From positions 1 to 64,000 of the forward strand of contig CAUYUJ010014263.1 of assembly GCA_963575745.1 (NCBI GenBank): a stretch of 64,000 bases of DNA. Reading direction: 5' to 3'. Below, piece by piece: positions 1 to 10,862 of the stretch. This DNA is from Prorocentrum cordatum (taxonomy: Eukaryota > Sar > Dinophyceae > Prorocentrales > Prorocentraceae). Below the pieces are notes generated by a model that saw only the letters and a program-made list of their open reading frames with translations, was not told where the DNA came from and ran no database searches. Each line of letters opens with the position of its first letter. Within the stretch, counting starts at the first letter, position 1. The translations under genes and the position numbers were made by a program.

Positions 1-112
1 CTCCTCCTCCTTTTCCTACTTCCTGCTGCTCTTCCTCCTCAATCTCCTCCTCCTCAATCCTCCTCCTCCTCCTCCTCCTCCCTCCCTCCCTCCCTCCCTC
101 CTCATCCTCCTC
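1..112. repeat. (CCT)n microsatellite
   Basis: CTCCTC runs turning into (CCCT)n at about 81-102. Simple repeat at the window edge; it probably continues outside. Confidence 0.9.
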
Positions 113-147
113 CGCCCCCGCCGCACCGCGCATTCGGAGCAAACGTT

Positions 148-432
148 TTAGGCTTCCAGTGAGGTCGGGGCTGTATGGCCCAGTCTAGCTGCTTCCAGAG
201 GACCACCGTCTGGGTCCTCATTCTGCCTGACACGGTCGTCATTTTCTGGCCAGAGGCGTCTGCAGGCACACTCGATGTCGCTACGCATAAAGATATGGGC
301 ACATTCGGTGTGGCCGTTGTGTTCAGTGCAACGCCTACAGGCAACGCGGCTGTTGCGTTCAGTGCAGTTCAAGGCCGGAGAAAGGACATACCCGTCTACG
401 GTATGTTCCTGATCGGATGTCCGAAGGCGCAA
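148..432 (-). pseudogene. Cys-rich coding remnant, copy L1
   Basis: The minus frame encodes about 94 residues with a cysteine/histidine cluster (CRRCTEHNGHTEC, then a CAC motif) that could bind zinc. A related segment lies at 17555-17697 on the same strand. The two share TVDG, SPAL and RRLW at the same spacing when the second is read in one particular frame. Conservation at protein level suggests an old coding source, perhaps the zinc-binding part of a retroelement. The domain is not recognised, and no start or splice sites can be fixed. Confidence 0.35.
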
Positions 433-954
433 GGGGGGATGCGGGAGCAGGAGCAGCAGGAGTCATCTAGCCAGCTCGAGCGAGACAGCGGAGACAGTCC
501 TCCCTTCCCCCTCCTTCCCGCGACATCAACTGGACACGGACTGGCGCGGAGGGAAGGCGCTCGCGCGCGAACCGATTCTGTTTGCTTTGCGGAGGCGGAG
601 TTGTCAGCATTCATCCGACTCGTGCGCGGCCAGATTCCCGACACGATAGTCAGAGGAGGGCAGGTGGAGACACGGGCAGTTGGCCTGCGGGGCCCACCCT
701 CGTCGCCGTGGCTGGATGCGGCTCCGAGAACTGGTGCGCTCAGACCCGGTGAGGAGTGCGGGGGCCGATGCTGGGCGGCCGCTGTCTCAACGCGCCCTGC
801 TCCGAAGCAGGGGTGGCGACGGCAGGACCTGCGCCGCGCCGGAGCGGGGGCGCCGCGTTTGGGCGAATTCTCTGCGCGGTGTGCGAGGGCGGTATTTCGC
901 CCGCTCGGCGAGCGGCCCCGCTTCAGATTCTGACGATGGGGCGGGCGGCACATA
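433..954. other. GC-rich stretch without supported gene
   Basis: Both strands are open over hundreds of bases (175-933 plus, 396-992 minus), as expected of GC-rich DNA. Neither translation shows a recognisable domain, so no gene is called. Confidence 0.5.
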
Positions 955-1110
955 TTAGGGGGCCACACGCGAACCCTACCCCTACCCCCCACGATTTCTG
1001 AGGGGGAGGGTGGGGTTCAATTCGCTCGGGAGCTCCCGAGCGAATTGAACCCCACCCTCCCCTTCAGAAATCGTGGGGGGTAGGGGTAGGGTTCGCGTGT
1101 GGCCCCCTAA
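955..1110. repeat. Palindromic element, family D copy 1
   Basis: Two 78-bp arms meet at GGGAGCTCCC (centre 1032/1033) and are almost perfectly complementary; one mismatch is visible. The outer arm reads TTAGGGGGCCACACGCGAAC and contains CTACCCCTACCCCCCACGAT. One arm recurs, diverged, at 53145-53196, so this is a dispersed element and not a local accident. Typical of a non-autonomous palindromic transposon, but no transposase is present. Confidence 0.85.
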
Positions 1111-1320
1111 CATGTGCGCAGCGCCAGGGAGTGAGCGCAGCTTTCCAGGGACATCTGCGCGGCACTTCCTGGCGAGAGCGACACCTCGCGCGCGGACGCG
1201 CGTGACCCCGCCGCGGACGAGTGTATGAGCGAGAAGTGTGCGCCGCGCCCGCGCGGGAACGAGACTTGAACTATCTGCGCGGCGTTGAGTTCAGAGCAAC
1301 CTTTCGCTCTCTCGCGCGCG

Positions 1321-1554
1321 ATGTGCGCCGCATTGCGCTACAGCCACTCATTTTGCAACGTCGATAACGCAACGTACGTGCCGAACGAAACGATCTCGAC
1401 ATTGTGTGTTGTCTGTGATGAGAAGGACGGGCCCTCCCGCTTAGGAGTGCTATCGGACAGATCCGAGGGGAGTGGGAAGATGCACTGCTCAATAATAGAG
1501 TTCCAGGAGAGGGAGGAGACGGAGGAGAAGGAGGAAGGGAAAGGGCAAGGATGA
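1321..1554 (+). CDS. Possible small hypothetical protein
   Basis: ATG at 1321 opens 77 codons. The translation is mixed and non-repetitive (NATYVPNETISTLCVVCDEK near the middle) before it runs into a Glu-rich end encoded by the GGA tract that follows. No domain is recognised, and the tail being microsatellite argues against a conserved protein. It could be an exon end. Weak call from amino-acid composition only. Confidence 0.2.
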   Translation: MCAALRYSHSFCNVDNATYVPNETISTLCVVCDEKDGPSRLGVLSDRSEGSGKMHCSIIEFQEREETEEKEEGKGQG

Positions 1555-1920
1555 TCGGGGACGGAGGAGGAGGCGGAGAAGGAGGAGGAGGAGATGAGGA
1601 GGTGGAGGAGGAGGACGAGGAGGAGATTGAGGAGGAGGAGGAGGAGATTGATGGGAGGAGGAGGGGAAGAGAGGAGGAGGGAGGATGGGAGGGAGGAGGA
1701 GGAGGAGGTTGGGGGTGAGGGGGTTCGATTGAATGGGGACGAGATGATGCTGATGATGATGATGCTGATGCTGATGCTGATGAGGATGAGGATGAGGATG
1801 AGGATGAGGATGATGCTGCTGATGCTGATGCTGATGCTGATGCCGATGCTGATGATGCTGATGATGATGATGATGAGGAGGAGGAGGAGGAGGAGGAGGA
1901 GGTCGGGGATGCCGGGAGCG
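1498..1920 (+). repeat. GGA then GAT/GCTGAT simple repeats
   Basis: GAGG-rich purine tract to about 1725, then GATGATGCTGATGAG-type repeats at 1740-1875 and GAG repeats to 1902. Open frames across it encode only poly-Glu/Arg or poly-Met/Asp and are not genes. Confidence 0.9.
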
Positions 1921-2052
1921 ATGGAGAGGTGAGTAGCACGAAGAGGAGGAGGAGGCGGCGGAGGCCAAACAAGAAAAACGACCATCCGACTGAGGCCTGG
2001 GCGCTGGAGCTCGGAGCCTCGGGAACGGGAGCCCCCCTCGTCCTCCTTCTCG

Positions 2053-2153
2053 TCTTTGTGTGTCTTTTCCTCCTCCTTTTCCTCCTTCTCCCTCCCTCCC
2101 TCCCCCTCGCTCCCTCCCTCTCTCCCTCCCTCCCTCCCCCTTGCCCGCGCTCT
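2053..2153 (+). repeat. (CCT)n/(CCCT)n microsatellite
   Basis: Pyrimidine run of CCTCC and CCCTCCCT ending in CTCTCCCGCAG at 2160. The pyrimidine tract plus CAG resembles a 3' splice acceptor, but no exon is confirmed. Confidence 0.85.
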
Positions 2154-2935
2154 CCCGCAGGCGGCCTTCGGGCTTCGCAAAGGTGCAGTTCACCGCCCCC
2201 GCCGCCGCGAAGGCGCCCACCCGTGGTCCGAGCTCCTTGCGGAGAGGGTCGTCAGGGGAGCAAGCGCCCCAGCCGAGCGTATACCTGGACCTGGCCCTGG
2301 GAACCCAGACCTCCTCGCCTTGTGAAAGGATCACGATGGGAGGTTTTTCGCCATTTTCGGCCTCTGGGGGTCCCTTCCAAGGCCTCGGGCACGTCAACAG
2401 AACGACTCGGGATGCGAAACTGGTCCCGGGGAAAGGGTCCAGACCTCTTGGGGTCGACGTTGTGAACAAATCACGACGTCGGGGGTCTGGGAACAGCGCT
2501 GTCCCCCCCACCCCCTCCTGGCGACCTCCAAGGCGTGTGCACATTGCCAGGGCCCTGGGGAAGGGCCCGGGCAGGTACGGCGGCAGCGTGTAGGGGTGCC
2601 TTCTGCGCAGGTGCCGCGAGATCGTTGGCGGCCTGTCGGGCGGTCGTGCTCTGTCGGATGCTGCTAGAAGTGCCCCTGGCCCAAGGTGCCCCCAGGATTT
2701 CAGCAAGCCGGAAACAGCGAGCTACGCGAGGGCGACGGGGGCGTATGGCACATCTAGGCTGACACATTTTTGCGAAGCAGAATTACAAGGGGCTGCGAGC
2801 CATCATGCTAGATACTTGGGAGGGCCCCATGCGGCAGCGTTCACTTCTACCACCGAGCTTCAGAAGCGAGACGCCGCAGTTCGAACAGCTTTCCTCAGCC
2901 CAGGCAAGTTCTGGAACAACTCAACGCGCCACCTT
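2154..2935. other. Unassigned 0.8 kb
   Basis: A minus frame stays open from 2706 into the GGA/CCT tract, and two plus frames are open for 270-540 bp. None shows a domain. The segment around 2335-2440 (GGTTTTTCGCCATTTTCGGC) loosely resembles DNA near 39010 and 57010, so part of it is probably a dispersed repeat. Confidence 0.4.
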
Positions 2936-3100
2936 TAAGTCGGGCCTGTCCCTCTACAGAAGGAGTCATCAGTATGTTTCAAACAACATAGTCCGGGGAC
3001 CATGCTTCGACTATTTGTTTGAGCATTCTGGGTGTATAAGTAGACTGCTTTTTTAGTTTTCCGTCCAAACTCCGCCTGTAGGGGGGCACGCCAGACCTAA
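2936..3100. repeat. MITE-like element, family A copy 1
   Basis: Left end TTAAGTCGGGCCTGTCCCTC then CTACAG; right end the inverted version CTGTAGGGGGGCACGCCAGA then CCTAA. The inside is AT-richer than its surroundings (TTTTTTAGTTTTCCGTCCAAA-like). Matching ends occur at 12199, 15125, 37998, 53957 and 57722. Confidence 0.8.
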
Positions 3101-3276
3101 CACCGCTTCGATTTCGGGCCCCACTCGTGCCGGGCGTGCTCGCCGGCGCTGCGGTCGGGCGGGGCCGCCGTGCTATAATTCACCGGCTCTCGCCCGGGGG
3201 GGGGCCGCTCGCCAGCGGAGCCCTGCAGATCATGCAGCGGCGCACCGTTCAGAAGTACCGCGCCACGCTGCGGCGC

Positions 3277-3364
3277 ACGACGACGACGCACGACGACGAC
3301 GACGCTGCACGACGACGACGCTGCACGACGACGACGCACGACGACGACGACGACGACGACGACG
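3277..3364 (+). repeat. (ACG)n microsatellite
   Basis: GACGACGACGCACGACGACG runs with GCTGCACGACG interruptions. Confidence 0.9.
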
Positions 3365-3466
3365 TCGACGATACGGCCCGAAGGCCCGAAGGCCCGCGCG
3401 CCCGCTGCCACTGTGTCCGGGAGGTCGGGCCACGCAGCGCGCGCACCGCGGGGGGAGGTATTGTCA

Positions 3467-3615
3467 AGGGCGCCCTCGAGGGCGCGAAGTTATTCGCGCT
3501 TCGCGGTTTGGCTCTGACTCCTCCTCCTCCTCCTCCTTCTCCCCCGGGAGGCGGCGCGAGAGCGCGAAGTTATCCGCTCTTCGCGCAGCTCGAAGCGCGA
3601 AGCTGGGGGCCCTTA
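3467..3615. repeat. Dispersed repeat, family G copy 1
   Basis: Starts AAGGGC, contains GCGCGAAGTTATTCGCGCTT then CGCGG, a short CTCC core, GGCGGCGCGAGAGCGCGAAG and ends near GGGGGCCCTT. A close copy lies at 54810-54963. The ends are roughly inverted (CGCGAAG / CTTCGCG), so it may fold into a hairpin. Confidence 0.75.
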
Positions 3616-3825
3616 TTATGATGTTCCAGCCTACTTTAGCCTCGACCGCAAGGAAGCATTTCGAGCGCCAGGAAAAACAAGTACCGAAGCTCGAGGGCTT
3701 TCACGCGTCGGACCCTGGGAGACACTCGCCCGACACTGTTTTGACACTGTTTCGATACTCTTTTGACACTTTTCAGGGTGCTCGAAATTATTGAATCGCT
3801 TCGCTCATGCCGCCGGCCCTGGAGC

Positions 3826-3960
3826 CCTCTTTAGGGCCTCTTGGGGGCCTCTTGGGGACCTCTTGGGAGTCCTTTGGGGCTTCTTGGCGGCGTCTTGGGG
3901 GCCCCCAGGGCCTCTTGGAGGGCTCTTGGGGGCCTCTTGGGGCGGGAGGGGGGGTAGTCG
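3826..3960 (+). repeat. CTTGGGGGCC degenerate repeat (family H)
   Basis: Short imperfect units such as GGGCCTCTTGGGGGCC repeated 8-10 times. The same style of sequence occurs at 12695-12865, 36022-36740 and 51175-51690. Confidence 0.75.
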
Positions 3961-4980
3961 ATTACGGCTCCCCCCTCGGAGGCCACGATCCTCGTGAGGG
4001 GTGTTGAAAAATGGCCCTCCCCTGGAGTGCTCTGGTGGCTTCTCCAGGGACTTTGCCGGGGTACTTTTCGTCCGGGGGCCCCCAGGGGCCGCTCCGCGCG
4101 CGCGAACTAGAAATAGTCTTAACCAGTTACCGGAGATCTTAGCACGCCTCTGGCCCGTTGCGCCGGCGAATTTCTGGGATGTGGCCCTTAAGTAGGATGG
4201 GAACAACATGAGCCAAGGGGCATGACCGGGTCGGGAGAACAGCATGCACAGTTCTTTCGGCAGTCTGGTCTGGAGTGGTGGCGGGGGGTGGGGATGCATT
4301 CGGCCAGCGGGGGAGGGCAGCATCAAGGGCACATCCGCTGGCCGCTGCCTTCAAGCATTTACTGACTCTCTCATTGCGACGGGGTCGGGAGTGGCCCTTC
4401 TCGCCGGCCACGAGCGCGGAATGAGTTTCATTGTCTTTCACGGGCCCGAGGGTTTTGCGCAGTTCGATTCCGATGTGCTCCGAGCAGTCTTCTTCGCGAA
4501 GCTGCCGCCCGCGCTCGTCGAGTGTCGGGGTCCTGCTCCAGATGGAGTATGGGGGCGTGCAGCGCTCGCGGCCCAGGGCAACATTTGGTCAACCGCATGG
4601 GGCACGAAACCGCAACTGTTGTCGCACATGCGCAGTGCTGAGGGAGGGTACCTGGGGGATGGCTGCTTACCGCGACGACTGCATGTCCGCTACGCCGCGC
4701 CGTATCAATGTGGGCGAATTCAGCGAAACGACATGTCCTGGTCAGCCCCCGACGAGATTGTTGCCCTCAGAGTCGGGCGAGATTCGAAGCAGTGGCCAAT
4801 GAACCATTATCGTCGCCGTGTCATGCGCGCGCACGAAGCGGATTTCGCAAACGATGTGCTCGAGCATTGCTTGCGCTTTTCTCATGCATTGACATCTTCG
4901 ATTTGTTTCAGATTCGCGGCGGCGCTGGTCGCCCAGTCCATGGGCTCGCAGCAGTGCGGAGCTTGACTTTCAGTTTGTTG
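3961..4980. other. Unassigned 1 kb, possibly decayed coding
   Basis: A plus frame is open 4244-4966 and reads non-repetitively (e.g. MSFIVFHGPEGFAQFDSDVL from 4422). Competing frames at 4431 and 4708 also look plausible, so frame and reality are undecided. No domain is recognised. It lies directly upstream of the broken gene at 5006-5806 and might belong to it. Confidence 0.3.
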
Positions 4981-5005
4981 AGAGCAGCGCTGCGCGGCGG
5001 ACAAC

Positions 5006-5161
5006 ATGAAGGAACCGTGGCTCGCGCGACCTCAAGGGGCAAGCTTCGCAGTGGTAGCTGGGCGGGAGTAGAAAGAAGCGCGGCGACAGCGGCAGGATGG
5101 AGCGGCTGTCGCGGCTGCCGCGGGCGATGACTTGGGCATGGGAGAAGACGAGGATGACTAG
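5006..5161 (+). pseudogene. Short ORF with in-frame TAG
   Basis: ATG at 5006 begins MKEPWLARPQGASFAVVAGRE, followed by an in-frame TAG at 5069-5071. The same frame then continues to an acidic end (GMGEDEDD) before the TAG at 5159. It reads like one small protein broken by a single nonsense change. Unknown function; the next decayed frame starts 92 bp downstream. Confidence 0.3.
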
Positions 5162-5252
5162 GGGTGCAGGCGCGGGCGATGTCAGTGGAGCTCAAGAATC
5201 TAGTGTTTAGACTGGGGGCGCGGATCAGATCAGAACGCTCGATCATCAGACA

Positions 5253-5806
5253 ATGTCGACAGCCATGGTCGCCCGCAAGAGCGAGATCGTGAAGACATCC
5301 GTCAACGCCTGCCAGGACTACGTCAAGGAGTGCAGGGAGAAGCCCGAGGAGGACGCTCCGACGGCTTCTTGCGCGACCCTGCACGCGTTAGTGGCTTGGG
5401 TTTGCGCGGACATGTCGGAGCGACGACAGTGGCGTTCGCGAGTGCTCAAGCGGTTGCGCATCACGATGGAGGAAGGAACCCCAGTCTAAGCGTCGGACTG
5501 GGTGAGAGAGACGCTCTGCGTGCCCATGTTCGACAGACCTGGCAAGAAGGGCGCGAGGTCGTGCGCCCGCTGCTATCCGCCGACGCAGCGCAAGAGGTGG
5601 GGTTTCTGAAAGCACTCGAGGAGACAGAGACGCATCCGCTGCGCCAGAAGTCTCCAGATGATCTTCCCACAGCTATGCTGACCATTGAAGGTAGACTCGT
5701 GGCGATCGAGACAGTATTCAATCAGATCATGCACGCGGCAGGGTGCATGGCTAGCACGGCGCCCCGTGGAAATCGTGCGCGCCGACTAGGAGGTGGCAGG
5801 AGGTGA
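5253..5806 (+). pseudogene. Frameshifted hypothetical protein
   Basis: ATG 5253 starts MSTAMVARKSEIVKTSVNAC and runs helical and charged to the stop at 5487-5489. The continuation is in another plus frame (ALRAHVRQTWQEGREVVRPL and on to HAAGCMAS, ending RRLGGGRR* at 5806). Together they would give about 180 residues, mostly amphipathic helix, with no recognisable domain. A single indel near 5470-5490 explains the break. It resembles an ORF1-type or structural protein only in composition. I am fairly sure it was coding once and unsure what it was. Confidence 0.4.
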
Positions 5807-6865
5807 ACTCTTGTGGAGGTCTGTTTGATAAAAAGGTTTCTGCAAGGAGGTCCCACCGCTTACTCCGCATATTCACCTCAATGGGCGTTCTATTGACCAG
5901 TTGCTAGAAGAGATGTTTTCTGGTATGGTTTCCTCTGCTTGGTCAATGTTTGCTCGCTCCAGTTAGGCTTGCCTGCAGCTAAAGTTATATTAGATTCAAA
6001 CCAGCGAGCCCCTTCGTTGGCACCGCAGCAGGTGTACCAGCCTTGCGCCCGACAGGCCAGTGCACGTCGAAGCAGCATTCAAGCAGTAGTGTAGCTAGTC
6101 TTGGTCTAACATGGCCGCTACTTGGGAACACGCTAGATCAGAGATGTTTTGATTTCGTGTCGCATTTGCCTAGTTGATGGTGAATGAACGAAGGAGGAGC
6201 AGAGGAAGAGGAGGAGTCGGATGCGTCACAGGACGGGCTGAGGAGGCTCGGGCCCCTCCCTGGCCAAGGGGGGTGACCGGCCCGGGCTTGCGAAGGCGGC
6301 ACGGAACGCGCTGCACAACCAGAAGATGGACGTGTCGACGTCGGGAGCCCCCGCCGCTTCCCCCTTGGGAGGGGGGCGGGCAGCAATGGGCCGCCCACGA
6401 TCCGATTCGATGCGATTCGATTCGCTGGCTGGGGCCGCGATTCCCTCATATTCAGGCGTTGCAGTGTTTGTCACACCTTGCGTTTTCGCCTTGCTTGTTT
6501 TGGGCCCTGGCGGTTCGACCCGTTTCCGATATGTCGTATTTCGATCCAATTCAGGCCTGGCAGCAGCTGGTTTCGGAATCGCCGAAGATGGTTTCGGAAG
6601 CCATTGCCGAAACCATGATGTGTCCCCGACGTCATGGCCTTTTGGGGGATTTCAAGCACGTCCCCCCCCTCCGCCTTTTTCGCGCGCGCATTCCTCGAGC
6701 CATGATGCGCCAAGTCCCTCGTCATCACCCCCGTGGACGGCGCACCCGATGTCCACAATTCTGACAATTTTTCGACTGCCCTGTTGTGTTTGATGACGGT
6801 TCTTGTAATTGGGACGTTTCTGGTAATTTCTGCGCCATCAGGAGACTTCCCGTTGCCACGGCTTG
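5807..6865. other. Unassigned 1 kb
   Basis: No supported gene. Holds a less GC-rich part (5810-6170) and CGATTCGATGCGATTCGATT-type short repeats at about 6400-6425, a motif style also seen at 22345-22390, 38225-38420 and 54460-54580. Confidence 0.4.
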
Positions 6866-7160
6866 ATGCTTTTTATCATGGTTGTTGATGTTGCTGTTGA
6901 TGTTGTTGTTGCTGTTGTTGTTGCTATTGTTGCTGTTGTGGTTGTGGTTGTGGTTGTTGTTGTTGTTGCTGCTGCTGTTGGTGGTGTCGGTGGCGGTGGC
7001 GGTGTTGTTGTTGTTGTTGTTGTTGTTGTTGGTGATGGTGATGGTGATGGTGATGGTGATGGTGATGGTGATGGTGATGGTGCTGTTGTTGCTTTCGTTG
7101 GTGTTGTTGGTGTTGTTGTTGCTGATGCTGCTGTTGTTGTAGTCGTTGTTGTTGTTGACG
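6866..7160 (+). repeat. (TGT)n with (GATGGT)n core
   Basis: GTTGTTGTTG-type repeats, with a regular GATGGTGATGGT block at about 7032-7083. Long poly-Val/Leu frames here are repeat artefacts. Confidence 0.9.
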
Positions 7161-7329
7161 AGGACGGGTTTCTGGTACCCCGGGCGGAGTTGCGGCGGGG
7201 GGCTCGCACCCGCAACCGCGCAACGCTCGAGCGGGAGCGCCAGGGGGGGGGGCAACAGGGCGGAGGGAAGCGCCACCAATGGCGCAAGTGGACGGGGGAG
7301 GGAGGGCGCCACAGGGGGAGGGGAAGGCG

Positions 7330-7700
7330 CATGCCGTTCTACGCTTGGGGGCGCACTGGGCACGCTCCCTGCAAGCGTTCTGGGTGTGCTCCTGGGCATC
7401 CCCCCGGGAGCGTATTTGGATCGCGCTGGGGGAGGCGCTGGGGGGCGTACTGGGTGCGCTCCCTGGGGTGCATTGGGATCGCGCTGGGGGGGGGCGCTGG
7501 GGTCACACTGGGGGCGCTCCTTGGGGTGCATTGGGAGTGTCCTTCAGGGTGCCACAGGGGCTCCCGGGAGCGCATTTGGAGCGCCCTGGGAGCGCTCCTT
7601 GTGGCCGCCTTGCAAGCGTTGGGGCGCATTAGGAGTGCTCCCTGGGAACGCCGTGGAAGCGCCCTGGCAGCGCTCTGGGCACGTTTCCTGCGCTCTGACA
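7330..7700 (+). repeat. Degenerate ~30-bp minisatellite
   Basis: Imperfect units built around GGGTGCATTGGGATCGCGCT and GGGGGCGCTCC. The minus reading gives repeated PQRDPNAPQ-like peptides, but spacing is irregular and non-coding is likelier. Confidence 0.65.
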
Positions 7701-7706
7701 ATGCCG

Positions 7707-7720
7707 GTGATGACGATGAC

Positions 7721-7797
<77 letters not shown>

Positions 7798-7810
7798 CGA
7801 TGACGATGAC

Positions 7811-7858
<48 letters not shown>

Positions 7859-7867
7859 GATGATGAT

Positions 7868-7898
<31 letters not shown>

Positions 7899-7990
7899 CG
7901 ATGACCATAGCGATGATGATTATGACGATGACGATGATGATACTGCTGATGCTGATGCAGATTTTGCTGCTGATGATGATGGTGATGTAA

Positions 7991-8031
<41 letters not shown>

Positions 8032-8160
8032 AATGCTGATGCTGATGCTGATGCTGATGCTGATGCTGATGCTGATGATGATGATGATGATGCTGATGAT
8101 GATGATGATGACGATGCTGATGATGCTATTGTTGATGATGATGATGGTCATGGTGATGAT
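7707..8160 (+). repeat. (GAT)n microsatellite
   Basis: Near-pure GATGATGAT with GACGAT and GCTGAT variants; long poly-Asp and poly-Met frames are by-products. Confidence 0.95.
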
Positions 8161-9961
8161 GTTCGAGCTGGACGCAGCTTTGGGAGTATTTTATTTAAGT
8201 TTGGCGCAGCTCTAATAGGATTCTAGTAGAACTGGACGCAGCTCTGGTAGGATCCTATTAGAGCTGGGCGCAGCTCGAGTGGGTTGCTATGAGAGCTGGA
8301 CCCAGATCTAGTGGGATTTAAAAACAGCTGGACGCAGCCCTAACAGGATTCTATGATAGGTGGACGCGGCCCTAGTGGGATTCTGTTGGAGCTGGACGCA
8401 GCTCTAGTAGGACTCTATAAGAGCTGGACGCGGCTCCAGTCGGATTCTATGAGAGCTGGACGCAGCCCTGGTAGGGTCCCAGGAAAGCTGGACGCAGCTC
8501 TGGTAGGATTCTCTGAGAGCTGGGCGCAGACTTCACAATATATTATGGGAGCTGGACGCAGCTCTAGTAGGATCCCATGGAAGCGGACGCAGCTCTAGTA
8601 TAATGTTATCAGAGATGGGCGCAGCTCTAGTCATATCTTAGTTGAGCTGGACGCAGCGCCTAGTCGGATTCTATGAGAGTTGGACGCAGTTCTAGGCGGG
8701 TGGACCCCATGAGAGCTGCAGATTCAGCTCCAGCTGGATTCTATGAGAGCTGGACGCAGCTCTCGTAGGATTTGTTCCGGGCTGGACGCAGCTCTGGTAG
8801 GATGCGATGAGAGCTGGGCGCCGCCCTATCAGGTTTCTATGAGAGCTGGACGCAGATCCAGTAGGATCCATGTGGAGCTGGATGCAGCTCTAGTAGGATT
8901 ATCTGAGAGCTGGACGCAGATCTAGTAGGCTTCTATGAGAGTTGGACGCAGCTCTAGTAGGATCCTCTTCGAACTGGGCGTAGCCCTAGTAGGATTCTAG
9001 TTGAACTGGCTGGACAGTGCTCTAGTCGGATCCTATTCGAGCTGGACGCAGCGCCTGGTCGGATTCTATGAGAGCTGGACGCAGTCTTAGTCGGATTCTC
9101 TGAGTGCTGGACGCAGGTCTTGTAGGATTTTAGTTGGACCCGTGTAGCAGTTGGACGCAGCTCTTGTCGGATGCTATTCGTCCCCTTGCAAGGCCCTTCT
9201 AGAGCTGCGTCCAGCTCTTATAGAATCCTACCAGAGCTGCGTTCAGCTCTAATAGTACCCTACGGGTACGATCCTACTAGAGCTGCATCCAAGTATCATA
9301 GAATCCGAGTAGAGCGTCACCCCGCTCTAATAAGATCATACCAGGGCTGCGTTGGACGACGCTCTCGTAGGTTTCTGTGAGAGTTCGGCGCAGCTCTAGT
9401 AGGATCCTATCCGAGCTGGGCGTAGCTCTAATAGGGTTCTATGATAGCGGGACGCAGCTCTAGGATAATTCTATCACAGCTGGACGCAGCTCTAGCAGGA
9501 GTCTATGAGAGCCGGACGCAGCTTTAGTCGGATTCTCTGACAGGTGGACGCAGCTCTAGTAGGATTCTATGAGGACTGGACGCATCCATGGTAGGATTCT
9601 AGGACAGCTAGACGAAGCTCTAGTAGGATTCTATGAGAGTTGGACGCATCTTTAGTCGGATTCTCTGAGAGCTGGACGCAGCTCTAGTTGGATTTCATTG
9701 GAATTGGATGCAGTTCCAGTAGGATTTTATGAGAGCTGGACAGAGCTCTAGTAAGTTTCTACGGAGGCTGGACGCAGCCCCTGTCGGATTTTATTGGAGT
9801 TGGACGCAGCTCCAGTAGGCTATTGTGAGAGCAGGACGCAGGTCGATTTGGATTCTATGAGAGCTGGACGCAGGTCTAGTAGCATTGTGTGAGAACGTGA
9901 CGCAGCTCTGATAGGATTCAATGGGAGCTGGACGCAGCTCTAATGAGATCCTAGGAGAGCT
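8161..9961 (+). repeat. 32-bp minisatellite array
   Basis: Dozens of imperfect copies of AGCTGGACGCAGCTCTAGTA then GGATTCTATGAG (32 bp). Between about 9190 and 9345 the units run in the opposite orientation (AGAGCTGCGTCCAGCTCT then ATAGAATCCTA), so part of the array is inverted. Unit length is not a multiple of three and indels are common, so it is not coding. Confidence 0.9.
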
Positions 9962-10862
9962 GTCAATTGTCCTGAACATACCCTTGCCCGGGGTCGGCCT
10001 GGGTCAAAGAGGCCGTCCGCTGGATTGGGTGCTTGCCATTGCGCCCGATCAGCCTGCCGCGTGCGCGCCGTGTCAGCATCCGCGCGTCAGGACGCAACGT
10101 CACGCTGAACGGCTGGTTGTTTGATTGCAGCGACGCGCCCTGGTTTGCGTCGGAGACGTCTGGGGACATCGGGGGTGTCCGCGGGGTTTAGAAAAGCATT
10201 GGAGTGGTGGTGTCTTTACAATTTGGGGACGGGGGCCACCGCTCCATTGCGTTTGGGCCTGCCCGCATGAGCGGCGTTGCAATCTCGCGCTCCCCCGGGG
10301 CCTGCTGCGGCCGCGTGCGGGAGCGCTCTCGGGGGCCGCGCGCGCGCCCAAGAGCGATATCGACCAAGCGCCACCTCGAGTAGGTACGGGTGCGTCTCCG
10401 GGGGCGCCATCAATGTGCGTCGGCGACTGCGCCCCCCGACACGAGCCCGGACCTAGCTGGGGTGACGCCAGGTGGGTTTTCCAGGGAGCAGCCCTTGGCG
10501 ACCGCGCCTGGCGTTCGGGGCCCCAGGCGTTTGGGGCGAGCGCGGGATTGCAGCGGCGCCCGCCCAGGACACCCAGGACGCATTTTGCGCGTCGAGCCCC
10601 AAACGCTTGATTGTGCGCCTTCGCGGACGCGCCTCCGAACGATCTACCTTTAGCCCGAGAGCGACCAATGCGTGGTCGGGCGCTCTGCCGATGGAACGCG
10701 CGCGCCTTCGGTGCCAGCGGATGCCCGGAGAAGACAGCGTCCCGTAATGTTCCACGGGCCGTCGCATCTGTTTTTGTGCAACCGCCGTCGGCTGCGGCGT
10801 GCCGCTCCCCCCGCCCCTTGCCGCCCCGCCTGGGTAAGGGCGCGGACATCTGTCGCGCTCAA
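9962..10862. other. 900-bp GC-rich insert in the minisatellite
   Basis: Non-repetitive, very GC-rich block with minisatellite on both sides. Every frame is largely open, the longest being 10100-10849 minus (249 codons), without recognisable domains. It contains TTTGATTGCAG at 10120-10130 and GGGTAAGG near 10832, acceptor- and donor-like but in the wrong order for one intron. It may be a relic gene or a transposed fragment. Confidence 0.5.

Noticed and set aside
6863-8215. Long poly-Asp, poly-Met, poly-Val frames
   Set aside because: Direct products of (TGT)n and (GAT)n microsatellites.
8161-9961. CRISPR-like spacing of the 32-bp repeat
   Set aside because: Units are contiguous with no spacers and vary in sequence; the organism is eukaryotic.
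10100-10849. 249-codon minus ORF in the minisatellite insert
   Set aside because: All frames are open in this very GC-rich block and no domain is visible; kept only as an unassigned insert.
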